A stretch of 64,000 bases of DNA. Origin: JADLHS01 sp964561105. Its GTDB lineage: Bacteria > Verrucomicrobiota > Verrucomicrobiia > Limisphaerales > JADLHS01. Position numbers and translations under genes: made by a program. Below are positions 1-7,708 of the stretch, one piece after another. The DNA is taken from contig CAZLOH010000003.1 of assembly GCA_964561105.1 (NCBI GenBank), positions 1-64,000 of the forward strand, read 5' to 3'. Position 1 is the first letter of the stretch. Each line of letters opens with the position of its first letter. Under the pieces are notes generated by a model. It searched no databases. It was not told the origin of the DNA and saw only the letters and a program-made list of their open reading frames with translations.

Positions 1-530
1 CCCGCTGCCTCGCCCTCCTCTCCCAATCATGAACTCATACCAAAAGACCCTGCCATTGGCATGAAAAGGGTCGCCGACGTGGTCGGTGGGTGGTGGCGTT
101 GGTCCAATTTTCGTCAGATGGTGGAGTGCTCGCCCTCACCCCAACCCTCTCCCCCGGGGAGAGGGAGTGTCATCCTCCGCCTCGAGTGACAGGTCGTGTT
201 GGCGTTATTCCACGAGTATTCGGATCGGCTGGCGCGCGCGATCGCTGTTCACTCTCCTGGGGGGAGAGAGTCAGGGTGAGAATTCCCCCAAACATGTTTT
301 GCGCTTTGAACCCCAGAACCGTGGCCGCCGACGTGAGGAGGCGGTAAAGACGGTTGCTCTCCGGCGTCCGCCTCGTTACCTCGGCGGCTACTGCGGGAAG
401 GTTCATGGGGAGGGCGGACGTTCCACCATGCCATTCCTCAAACGATACTCATCGAAATCGTTCGAGAGCTTATCAAAATTGTCCCGTGGAATGGTCTTAC
501 CGAAAAAACAGATCACTGATGCCTGGTGAA
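1..530. repeat. Repeat-rich intergenic region without a gene
   Basis: I see no convincing gene here; the short open frames overlap one another and carry no recognisable motif. Two intergenic repeat types are present. At about 130-281 there are arms of a CCTCACCC/CTCTCCCC repeat, including a compact palindrome with 10-bp arms (CCCTCTCCCC and its complement) at about 143-165 and the opposing GGGGAGAGAGTCAGGGTGAG arm at about 261-281. At about 303-415 there is an inverted pair built on CGACGTGAGGAGG and CCTCGTTACCTCGGCGGCTA. Related copies of both types recur near 9.1-9.36 kb, 16.35 kb and 25.3-25.5 kb. Confidence 0.6.
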
Positions 531-608
531 TCATCCGCGTTCCGCTGACCGAGTAACGGACGAGGTGTTGTTGCCACTTTGACCAAGAATTTGATCCAGC
601 CGTTCGCA
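531..608 (-). pseudogene. Displaced 3' end of an adenylate kinase gene
   Basis: Read on the minus strand, this stretch encodes ERLDQILGQSGNNTSSVTRS followed by AERG and a stop. The intact adenylate kinase at 1535-2257 ends ERLDQILGQRGNAAAPPVKP, then AEPG and a stop. The first ten codons are almost identical at DNA level (two differences in about 33 bp), the tails are diverged but have the same codon number, and homology stops abruptly at 608/1612. It is therefore a gene fragment and not chance similarity. It may be the original end of adk pushed away by an insertion, or the relic of a second adk copy. Confidence 0.75.
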
Positions 609-663
609 GTATCAAAACGTGCAGTGCGGGTTTGTGGGTTTGCGTCACCGGTATGGTGTGGCT

Positions 664-1233
664 ATGATACCAACGCATTGCTGGATGTCTCTAATGCTAC
701 AACTCGATGGCGAAGCGTGGTCGGCAGTGTTGGCCGATTTGGCCCAAGCACTTGGCAAGGAGGGTTCGCCGCTCCGGCTTTGCCTCATTGGTTCCGCCGC
801 CTGCCTATTCGGTGGCATGGATGGACGCACCTCCGCCGACCTCGACATCTGGAAACCCGCCAGCGATTACGACCGCCGAGAACTGCAGACCGCAGCGGAA
901 AAGGCGGGCCTGCTGTTCGACCCCAAACAATCACTAGACCCCGACCGCCCCTATTTGCAACTCGTTGAACCGGGGCTGACGCAACTCGGGACGTTTGAAC
1001 CCGTTTTGATTGAACGCGTGAGCCGGCTGCACCTCTTCCGACCGCCGGTGGAGAACCTCATCGCCGCCAAGCTGATCCGTGCCGAACCCAAGGACCTGGG
1101 TGATATTCGCTTCTTGTTGAGCCGGCATCGCCCCGATTTGCAGCGAGTCCGGGCCATCATTGCAGAATTCAGTTTTGACGCCCGTCAACGCGCCACCGAA
1201 AACCTCGTCTATCTCGACGTACTGGAAACCTGA
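664..1233 (+). CDS. Nucleotidyltransferase-like protein (DUF6036/AbiEii-type fold)
   Basis: The protein carries a short nucleotidyltransferase signature: CLIGSAACLFGG followed by RTSADLDIW, matching the GS...DxD pattern of minimal nucleotidyltransferases (DUF6036/AbiEii-like, MNT-like). The C-terminal half has ENLIAAKLIRAEPKDLGDI, a helix typical of these proteins after the catalytic core. Many relatives are parts of toxin-antitoxin or defence pairs, but some are solitary. In-frame starts lie at 619 (GTG), 664, 685 and 694 (ATG); none has a clear ribosome site, and 694 gives the most family-like N-terminus. It is followed 2 bp later by a small gene on the same strand and is bracketed by two copies of the adenylate kinase 3' end. 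Function beyond the fold is not shown. Confidence 0.7.
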   Translation: MIPTHCWMSLMLQLDGEAWSAVLADLAQALGKEGSPLRLCLIGSAACLFGGMDGRTSADLDIWKPASDYDRRELQTAAEKAGLLFDPKQSLDPDRPYLQLVEPGLTQLGTFEPVLIERVSRLHLFRPPVENLIAAKLIRAEPKDLGDIRFLLSRHRPDLQRVRAIIAEFSFDARQRATENLVYLDVLET

Positions 1234-1235
1234 GT

Positions 1236-1499
1236 ATGAATGCCCGTGAAGAGGAATTGACAGCCCGCGCCCTCCTGGCCAACCCGGCGCAGGTGGATGT
1301 TTATCTCCAGCAAAAACGCTGGGCGGAACTCGCCGCGCTGGTGCGCTTCGCCCGACGGGACGCGCCGGTGCAACTCGCGCAAACCGATCCCGCGCTTTAC
1401 CGCCAGTTGCGCGAGCAAATCACACGCTTCTTCCTGCGCGGTGGTGATTCCTTTTCGTTGCAGCGCCTGGAAACACTGGCACGTAATTGCCAGGACTGA
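1236..1499 (+). CDS. Small hypothetical protein, partner of the nucleotidyltransferase
   Basis: An 87-residue, mostly helical, charged protein with no family I recognise. Its start codon lies 2 bp after the stop of the nucleotidyltransferase-like gene, so the two are almost surely co-translated. The sequence has no signal peptide and no membrane segment. The N-terminal part (TARALLANPAQVDVYLQQKR) and the repeated Arg/Gln-rich helices would suit a protein-protein partner, for example the second half of a two-gene toxin-antitoxin-like unit; that role is inferred only from gene order. Confidence 0.6.
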   Translation: MNAREEELTARALLANPAQVDVYLQQKRWAELAALVRFARRDAPVQLAQTDPALYRQLREQITRFFLRGGDSFSLQRLETLARNCQD

Positions 1500-1534
1500 C
1501 GAAAGGTTGCGGCCGAGGATTCGTCAGCAAAGAT

Positions 1535-2257
1535 TCACCCAGGTTCCGCTGGCTTGACCGGAGGCGCGGCAGCGTTGCCCCTTTGACCAAGAATCTGATC
1601 CAGCCGTTCGCAGACGCGGGTTTCGATTTCCGACAGCGGGGCGGCGGCCGGTACTTCCACGCACAGTTTCGGGTACTCGCGCTGGAAGTATTCAATGACC
1701 GGCACGGTTTCCCGCCGATACGTGTCAAAGCGATGCCGGACGATTTCCGGCCGGTCATCCTTGCGCTGAGTGAGTCCAGTGCCGCACTGGTCGCACTGGC
1801 CGGCGGCTCGGGGCGGGCTGGTGTGAAGATTGTAAAGCGCCCCGCATTGTGGGCAGAGCCGACGTCCCGCGAGCCGTTGGATGGCGATCTCCAAATCCAA
1901 CGTCAACACCAAGACGGCGCACAGTTCGAGCGGGTGAGCTTGCAGTAGTTGAAAGAAAACCTCGACCTGCTCGGAATGACGGGGGAAGCCATCGAACAGC
2001 ACCGACTCGCCGCGCACGCGATTCAATCCTTCCAGCACCACGTCTTTGACGATGCTCGTGGGCACGAGATTCCCGGCGGCTTTATACGAATCAATCTGCC
2101 GGCCCAGGTCCGTTCCCAGTCGGACCGCCTGCTCGAGCAAGTTTCCCGTTTCGATGACGGCCAGGCGACGATGGTTGGTCAGCGCCCGAACCACCGTGGT
2201 CTTGCCGCTGCCGGGCGGTCCAAACAGGATGACGGCGCAATTGGTCTTCATGATCAT
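1535..2257 (-). CDS. adk: Adenylate kinase (zinc-lid type)
   Basis: Interconverts AMP + ATP and 2 ADP in the cytoplasm. The P-loop GPPGSGKTT lies at residues 13-21, the AMP-binding DGFPRH at 89-94, and the lid carries four cysteines (135, 138, 155, 158; CPQC...CDQC) of the zinc-binding long-lid form. At 240 residues it is slightly longer than the usual 215-220 because of a poorly conserved Ala/Pro-rich tail. Start could be Met1 or Met3. It lies 119 bp downstream of the LolA-like gene and may be read with it and lon. The last 26 codons have a second, diverged copy at 531-608, which makes this 3' end unusual. Several neighbouring-phylum genomes carry non-standard adk paralogues, so this may not be the only copy. 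Confidence 0.92.
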   Translation of the reverse strand: MIMKTNCAVILFGPPGSGKTTVVRALTNHRRLAVIETGNLLEQAVRLGTDLGRQIDSYKAAGNLVPTSIVKDVVLEGLNRVRGESVLFDGFPRHSEQVEVFFQLLQAHPLELCAVLVLTLDLEIAIQRLAGRRLCPQCGALYNLHTSPPRAAGQCDQCGTGLTQRKDDRPEIVRHRFDTYRRETVPVIEYFQREYPKLCVEVPAAAPLSEIETRVCERLDQILGQRGNAAAPPVKPAEPG

Positions 2258-2376
2258 GCCTCTACTTCAATTTTCGTTCTTCGTTCACGCCCCCAACTCC
2301 CCGGAGAGTGGGAGTCGCCGACCCGAGCAAAAGCGGGAACCCAATCGTGTCGGCGCGGGAGACGATGCACCGGTGA

Positions 2377-3102
2377 TTACGGCGAATCCAGGTCGAACTC
2401 CAGCGTGGTGCGCGACCCGGTTTGAGCGTTTTCCATCTCCATGGATTTCAACCGCCACTGGCCGTTGACTTTCTCGAAATCTATCGGGCGGAATTCTTTC
2501 AACAGCTTCCCGTTGGCATCGTAGGCCTGCGCCAGCAGGATGCCACCGGTGTCGTTGTCTATCCAGGAGACGACGCGGGAGTATCCGTTGGGCGGCGACG
2601 CGGGATTGCGGCTTTCGAGCACGCTGCAGGCGTTGCTGCGCTTGATCTCGCGCCGCGTGAGCAACTGCACCGGCCAGTGGAAAAATTCGAGGCCGAGATC
2701 GGTCAGCCAGAAATCCGACCCGGCAAAGGGCCGCGCGATCTGGCCGGAGGCGAGCAGGTTCGTGTGGTCGAGCCGGTACCGGCTGGGCGCGTCCGGGCGA
2801 TGTTCCACACTGAAGGTCGTCAGGTGGTTTGTACCGTCGGTCGCTTCGTAGTAGCTGGTCCAGTTCGTCGCGGTGACGACCGCGCGAGACCGGAACTGGA
2901 CGGTGCGCCGTTGTTTCTTCGAGCTGCGGATGAGGATTTTGCCGGCGTTGGTGAAATCCTCGGCGGGCCTGGTGTTGCGGAGTTGTTCGGCCAGTTGGCG
3001 ACCTTCGCGTTCGGCCGTGGCGAGATCGTTGGTGGTGACGGCCGGCAGCGACCGGCCCACCAGCAGCAGGCTGAGGATCAGCCAGACGCGCCACGGCTTC
3101 AT
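2377..3102 (-). CDS. Exported LolA-like outer-membrane lipoprotein-sorting family protein
   Basis: A 241-residue exported protein with a signal peptide (MKPWRVWLILSLLLVGRSLP). The body has the strand pattern of the LolA-like family often named outer membrane lipoprotein-sorting protein, ending in the typical YDANGKLLKEF and NGQWRLKSMEMEN strands and a TTLEFDLDS end. Proteins of this group are thought to sit in the periplasm and bind lipid or lipoprotein, but this particular one is untested. Its ATG overlaps the lon stop codon in an ATGA, so translation is probably coupled to lon, which is an unusual pairing. Confidence 0.75.
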   Translation of the reverse strand: MKPWRVWLILSLLLVGRSLPAVTTNDLATAEREGRQLAEQLRNTRPAEDFTNAGKILIRSSKKQRRTVQFRSRAVVTATNWTSYYEATDGTNHLTTFSVEHRPDAPSRYRLDHTNLLASGQIARPFAGSDFWLTDLGLEFFHWPVQLLTRREIKRSNACSVLESRNPASPPNGYSRVVSWIDNDTGGILLAQAYDANGKLLKEFRPIDFEKVNGQWRLKSMEMENAQTGSRTTLEFDLDSP

Positions 3103-5498
3103 TTGGACTCCAGCGCGATGCGAATGACCTGCGAGATGTGATTGACGAAGTGGGCCTTGATTTTCGCGCGCACTTCGGCGGGGACCTCGAGGAAGTCCGG
3201 CTTGTTCTGTTCGGGCAGGATGACGTGCTTCACACCGAAGCGGACGGCGGCGAGCACTTTCTCCTTCACGCCGCCCACGCGCAGCACCCGGCCGCGCAAA
3301 CTGATCTCCCCGGTCATGGCCATGTCCGACCGCACCCAGCGCTTGAGGAATAACGAGGCGAGCGCGGCAACGATGGCCGCGCCGGCGCTCGGGCCATCCT
3401 TGGGCGTGGCACCGGCGGGAACGTGAATGTGAATGTCGTGTTTGGATGCGTCGCTGAGGTCAATGCCCAATTGATCCGCCTGACTGCGGAGATAGCTGAA
3501 GGCAGTTTGCGCGCTCTCTTTCATCACGTCACCGAGCGAGCCGGTGAGCAGGAAGCCGCCCTTGCCGGGCATCCGGGAGACTTCAATGAACAGGACCTCA
3601 CCCCCGATGGGAGTCCAAGCGAGTCCGGTGGCGATGCCGAATTCCTTGATCTGCTCCGCCGTCTCGCCGACGAACGGCGCATGGCCGAGCTGGGTTTTGA
3701 GGTCGCCCGGCTCGAGCTTGATCGGTCCGGGGTGGCCGTTCTTTTGGCTGACCAGTTTGCGCGCGGCTTTGCGGGCGAGCGCCGCGATGGTACGTTCCAA
3801 CTGGCGCACCCCGGCTTCGCGCGTGTAACCCTGGATCAACTTGTGCAACGTGGCGTCCGGCAGGATCACCTCCTGCTTCGTCAGGCCGTGTTCCTCCAAC
3901 TGACGGGGCACGAGAAACCGTTTGGCGATCTGGAGCTTCTCGGATTCGGTGTAGCTGGGCAGCTCGATGACTTCGAGCCGGTCGCGCAAGGCGGCATGGA
4001 TGGGTTCGAGCCAGTTCGCGGTGGCAATGAACAACACGCGCGACAGGTCGAAGGGGATGTCGAGATAATGATCGGTGAAAGTGTGGTTCTGCGCGGGGTC
4101 GAGCACTTCGAGCAACGCCGCCGCCGGATCACCGCGAAAATCCGCTCCCACCTTGTCGAGTTCATCAAGCAGGATGACGGGATTGCGACTCTCGACCCGG
4201 CGCAACGTCTGGATGATTCGTCCGGGCATAGCGCCGACGTAGGTGCGCCGATGACCGCGAATCTCCGCTTCGTCCCGCATCCCGCCGAGGGCGATGCGCG
4301 CAAACTTGCGGCCCAACGCGTCGGCCACGCTCATGCCCAGGGAGGTTTTGCCCACGCCGGGCGGGCCCACGAGGCAAAGGATCGGACCTTTGATGGCCTT
4401 CTTGCGTTTGATGACGGCGAGAAATTCGAGCAGGCGGTCTTTGACCTTGGCGAGACCAAAGTGTTGTTTGTTGAGGATGCGTTCGGCGGCGGCCAGGTCA
4501 ATCTTGTCCTCGGTGGCCTTTTCCCACGGGAGCGCCAGAATCCAGTCGAGGTAATTGCGGGTGACCGGGTATTCCGCGGCGGCGGGCTGCATCTGTTGCA
4601 ACCGTTCCAGTTCCGTCTCGGCGACTTTTTTCACCTCGGCGGGCAGCGGAGTTTGCTCGATCTTTTCGCGCAGATTTTTGATCTCGTTCGCGTTGGGGTC
4701 CGCCTCGCCGAGTTCGCGCTGGATGGCGCGGAGTTGTTCGCGTAGAAAAAAGTCGCGCTGGGTCTTGGCGATGGAGCTGGCGACATCGGTTTGAATCTTG
4801 GAACTGAGCGTCAGCACCTCGTGCTCGCGATTGAGCATGGGCAGGAGTTTGGTCAGCCGCTCGCGCACCGCGGCGGTTTCCAACAGTTGCTGCCGGTCCT
4901 GGAGCGGGAGATTGAGATTGGCGGCGATCAGGTCGGCGAAATGGCCAGGGTCCTCGGTGTTGTGCGCGCCGACCTTCACCTGCTCCGAGAGGGCGGGGGA
5001 AAGTTTGATGATCTCCTGGAACTGCGACTGCGCGGTGCGCATCATCGCGGTCACCTCAATGGATTCATCCCGCACGTCGCGCATCAATTCATACCTGGCG
5101 CGCAGGTACGGCGCCGTGGAGGCGTATTCCTTGATGCGGATGCGCCACAGCCCCTCCACCAGCACACGCGCGGTGCCGTCGGGAAACTTCACCATCTTGG
5201 CCAGGCGCACCACGCAGCCGACTTCGTACAAATCTTCCGGGGCCGGATCCGGCACCTCGGGCCGGCGCTGCAGCAAGGTGCCCATGAGCCGGTTGCCGGC
5301 GACCACGTCATCAATGAGCTGGATGCTGGGGCCGGTCTCGACCAGCAACGGCGCGACGGCTCCCGGGAAAATGACGATGTCCGACAGGCCGAGGATCGGC
5401 AGGGTGTCCGGGAGCGACCGTGAAGAAATCCGGGAGGCTTCCTCCGGATTGCCGGCCGTCCCGAGGATGCTGATGAACTCGGTGTCGGGTGCTGTCAT
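3099..5498 (-). CDS. lon: ATP-dependent Lon protease
   Basis: Cytoplasmic AAA+ serine protease that degrades damaged and regulatory proteins. The 799 residues contain the N-terminal substrate-binding LON domain (about 30-225), a coiled helical linker, Walker A GPPGVGKTS (about 370), Walker B VILLDELDKV (about 435), and the protease domain with the catalytic Ser in KDGPSAG (about 704) and Lys in GGVKEK (about 745-747). Length and order fit bacterial LonA. It lies 62 bp downstream of the hsp20 gene and overlaps the following LolA-like gene by 4 bp, suggesting a stress-linked transcript. No CIRCE-type element was seen upstream. Confidence 0.97.
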   Translation of the reverse strand: MTAPDTEFISILGTAGNPEEASRISSRSLPDTLPILGLSDIVIFPGAVAPLLVETGPSIQLIDDVVAGNRLMGTLLQRRPEVPDPAPEDLYEVGCVVRLAKMVKFPDGTARVLVEGLWRIRIKEYASTAPYLRARYELMRDVRDESIEVTAMMRTAQSQFQEIIKLSPALSEQVKVGAHNTEDPGHFADLIAANLNLPLQDRQQLLETAAVRERLTKLLPMLNREHEVLTLSSKIQTDVASSIAKTQRDFFLREQLRAIQRELGEADPNANEIKNLREKIEQTPLPAEVKKVAETELERLQQMQPAAAEYPVTRNYLDWILALPWEKATEDKIDLAAAERILNKQHFGLAKVKDRLLEFLAVIKRKKAIKGPILCLVGPPGVGKTSLGMSVADALGRKFARIALGGMRDEAEIRGHRRTYVGAMPGRIIQTLRRVESRNPVILLDELDKVGADFRGDPAAALLEVLDPAQNHTFTDHYLDIPFDLSRVLFIATANWLEPIHAALRDRLEVIELPSYTESEKLQIAKRFLVPRQLEEHGLTKQEVILPDATLHKLIQGYTREAGVRQLERTIAALARKAARKLVSQKNGHPGPIKLEPGDLKTQLGHAPFVGETAEQIKEFGIATGLAWTPIGGEVLFIEVSRMPGKGGFLLTGSLGDVMKESAQTAFSYLRSQADQLGIDLSDASKHDIHIHVPAGATPKDGPSAGAAIVAALASLFLKRWVRSDMAMTGEISLRGRVLRVGGVKEKVLAAVRFGVKHVILPEQNKPDFLEVPAEVRAKIKAHFVNHISQVIRIALESK

Positions 5499-5560
5499 GG
5501 TTGCGTCAATAAATCCCTGTTGTTAGAGCCGCCACCCGAAGAAAGATTCACAGGAATCTT

Positions 5561-5986
5561 TTATTTCCCATCCGAGATGGGAAGTTTGGTGCTTTTGGGC
5601 GGTGGCGGCGGCGTGGCCGGTGGCACGTCAATGCGGAGAAAGCCGTTCAAATAGGAGGCTTTGGCCTGACTCAAATCGTAACCGTTGGGCAGTTCCAGCA
5701 CGCTCTCGAACGGGCCGTAGTTGATTTCCATCACCAGAAAACTGGCTTTGTGCGCCCGGCAGGTGTCGGGCCGGTCTCCACTGATGCGAAGGTGGTTGCC
5801 TTCCACCGTGATCTCGAGATTCTCGCTGCGCATCCCGGCCAGCTCGACTTTGATGACCAGCCCGGTGTCGGCGGCGTAAACATCCGTGGCCGGCATCCAG
5901 TGACCGTTGGCGGAGGATTCCCGGCCGCTGACGGCGGTAGCACGGGTTACGAACTGGGTTGAAGAACTGACTTTGGTGACGGCCAT
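5561..5986 (-). CDS. Small heat-shock protein, Hsp20/alpha-crystallin family
   Basis: A 141-residue chaperone that holds unfolding proteins. The alpha-crystallin domain runs from about residue 31 (PATDVYAADTGLVIKVELAG) to about 123 and includes the ISGDR strand and the signature ASYLNGFLRIDVP. The C-terminal tail is proline-rich with a KLPIS motif that resembles the I-x-I anchor used for oligomer assembly. It is the first gene of a probable minus-strand group with lon. The N-terminal arm is short, about 30 residues. Confidence 0.93.
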   Translation of the reverse strand: MAVTKVSSSTQFVTRATAVSGRESSANGHWMPATDVYAADTGLVIKVELAGMRSENLEITVEGNHLRISGDRPDTCRAHKASFLVMEINYGPFESVLELPNGYDLSQAKASYLNGFLRIDVPPATPPPPPKSTKLPISDGK

Positions 5987-6028
5987 GCGAGGGGAAGCTA
6001 TCTCAGGTGTTCGGGGTGTGCAAGCGCT

Positions 6029-6244
6029 TCATTTGTTTTTGACGATGATGCGCGGGCGTTCGCCTTTGCGCGCATGGAAGATGATGGAACTCTCGTGGGC
6101 GGAATCGGCGGGCGACGAACAGCCGCAGTGTGTGTCGCGCTCGAAACTGAATCCGCGCCGCCGGCGCACGAACGGCCAGAGCAAGCTGACCGCCGCAATC
6201 GCCACGATGATCAACGCCGCTGCCGTTTGCCAGTTCACGTTCAC
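6029..6244 (-). CDS. Small single-span membrane protein
   Basis: A 71-residue protein with one N-terminal membrane segment (about residues 8-25, AALIIVAIAAVSLLWPFV), a following arginine cluster (RRRR), and a cytoplasmic tail containing CGCSS. The layout, one span plus a Cys-rich patch, resembles small proteins annotated as FeoB-associated Cys-rich membrane proteins, but no feo genes are nearby, so that name would be a guess. It lies just upstream of hsp20 on the same strand. I favour this frame over the overlapping frames because of its clear membrane segment. Confidence 0.55.
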   Translation of the reverse strand: MNVNWQTAAALIIVAIAAVSLLWPFVRRRRGFSFERDTHCGCSSPADSAHESSIIFHARKGERPRIIVKNK

Positions 6245-6333
6245 AACATAACGGGGAAACTCCCGGGAGCAACAGAGTTTCTCGCAGAATGTTTGCGTCT
6301 TGCGCCCAGGAAAATCATTCCTACGATGCGGGC

Positions 6334-6759
6334 ATGAGTGCGAACGACTTCCGCCATCGCCACCGGGTCACTTATGCCGATTGCACTTTGAGCAATCATG
6401 TTTACTACGGGCGCTATTTGGAAATCCTGGAGGCGGCGCGCGGAGAATTCCTCCGCCATCTCGGTGGCACGTTCCAGGAATGGCAGGAGCGGGGGTTGAT
6501 GTTTCCCGTGATCGAAGCCCAGCTTCGTTACAAGGCGCTGGCGCGGTACGACGATGTGTTGGCGGTGGAGGTCTGGGTGACGGCGGCGGAAAAAGTCCGG
6601 CTCAACTTCGCCTTCCGCGTCGCGAATCAAGCCGGGACGTTGGTGCTGGAAGCCGAGACCCGGCACGTTTGCATGAGCCTGGACGAGAAAATGAAACGGT
6701 TGCCCGCGGAATTGGTCAACGCCCTGAAGCCGCACCTGCGACCGCCCGTTGCCGCCTGA
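6334..6759 (+). CDS. Acyl-CoA thioesterase, YbgC/4HBT family
   Basis: A 141-residue hotdog-fold protein expected to hydrolyse acyl-CoA thioesters. The N-terminal signature VTYADCTLSNHVYYGRYLE matches the active-site region of the 4-hydroxybenzoyl-CoA thioesterase family, with the Asp after YA and the HV-Y-x-x-Y helix. The rest follows the family (FPVIEAQLRYKALARYDD). The open frame extends 15 codons further upstream to 6289, but the start at 6334 (MSANDFRHRHRVTYADC) fits the usual family length. Substrate is unknown. It stands alone between two minus-strand genes. Confidence 0.88.
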   Translation: MSANDFRHRHRVTYADCTLSNHVYYGRYLEILEAARGEFLRHLGGTFQEWQERGLMFPVIEAQLRYKALARYDDVLAVEVWVTAAEKVRLNFAFRVANQAGTLVLEAETRHVCMSLDEKMKRLPAELVNALKPHLRPPVAA

Positions 6760-6762
6760 GAC

Positions 6763-7677
6763 TTACGACGCAATGATCTTGCTCAACCGGTCGCACAAAT
6801 CGTGCAACCCCTCCGGCGTGCTGCCGCCGCCTTGTTCGGTTATGAGGTAGCTCCGGTAGCCGATTTCATCGAAGGCTCGCATGATGCCCTTCCAGTTGTT
6901 CGCGCCTTCCAACAGCGGCACTCCGAATCCCTTCCACACATCGCCATTGCGCATTGCGCGATCGAGACTGTATTCCTTGATGTGGACGCGGTTGATGCGA
7001 TGGCCGAGCGTCTTGATCCACACAATGGGATCGCCGTAGCGGATGATGTTGCCCACATCGAAATGCCAGCCGGCCCACGGACTGTCCAGCACGTCGAGGT
7101 AGCGCACCGCCTGCTCTTCGCGGGTGATGAAATTGTTCCAGACATTCTCGATGGAAATCCGGACCTCGAGCTGTCCCGCCAACGGCAGCGCCTGCTTGAT
7201 TTGCTCGATCGAACGGTCCCAACAGTCGTCGAAGCTCACGTCCTTGTTCACCACGCCGGGCACCAATAGAATGGAGCTGGCCCCGTACGCCTTGGCGTCC
7301 TGCAAGGTTTGTTTCAACGCGGCCAAACCTTCGGCCCGCACTTTCGGACTGGGATCCGAGAGAGGCTGACTCCAATGATGCTCGCCGCAAACGCTTGCAA
7401 TCTCCAGCCCGGTCTCGTCCCGCGCCTTGAGCACCTCGGCCTGATCCATGTGGCTCATCATCTCGACCGCGTCAAAGCCGGCCGCCTTGATCGCACGCAT
7501 CTTTTCAAGCACAGAACCCTTGACGCCCACCGTGCCCCACATGATCGCCTTGCGCAGCTTGCGCGGGGCGGGGGCGGCAGAGTCAGCAGCCGCGAACAAG
7601 GGCGGGGTCAGGGCCGCCAACGTCACGGCGGCGGCGCTGTTGCCCAGAAAACGACGGCGGGTCATATCAAGCTTCAT
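6763..7677 (-). CDS. Tat-exported sugar phosphate isomerase/epimerase-like TIM barrel
   Basis: A 304-residue protein with a twin-arginine signal (MTRRRFLGNSAAAVTLAA) and a xylose-isomerase-like TIM barrel of the AP-endonuclease-2 superfamily. Seen motifs include FDAVEMMSH, ISIENVWNNF, WAGWHFDVGN and RINRVHIKEYS, with acidic and histidine residues in the usual metal-ligand places. Such proteins act as hydroxypyruvate isomerases or keto-sugar epimerases; substrate cannot be read from sequence. It lies 31 bp downstream of a Tat-exported Gfo/Idh/MocA oxidoreductase, a common pair in Verrucomicrobia and Planctomycetes that probably works on sugars in the periplasm. Confidence 0.9.
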   Translation of the reverse strand: MKLDMTRRRFLGNSAAAVTLAALTPPLFAAADSAAPAPRKLRKAIMWGTVGVKGSVLEKMRAIKAAGFDAVEMMSHMDQAEVLKARDETGLEIASVCGEHHWSQPLSDPSPKVRAEGLAALKQTLQDAKAYGASSILLVPGVVNKDVSFDDCWDRSIEQIKQALPLAGQLEVRISIENVWNNFITREEQAVRYLDVLDSPWAGWHFDVGNIIRYGDPIVWIKTLGHRINRVHIKEYSLDRAMRNGDVWKGFGVPLLEGANNWKGIMRAFDEIGYRSYLITEQGGGSTPEGLHDLCDRLSKIIAS

Positions 7678-7708
7678 GGCGCAATGAGTCGCGATGGACG
7701 CGGGTGGA

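Noticed and set aside
86..678. Several overlapping small frames at the left end
   Set aside because: They come from repeat DNA and the adk fragment, and none has a ribosome site or family motif.
6003..6272. An 89-residue frame overlapping the small membrane protein
   Set aside because: The frame at 6029-6244 has a clear membrane segment; this one is Arg/Ala-rich without features.
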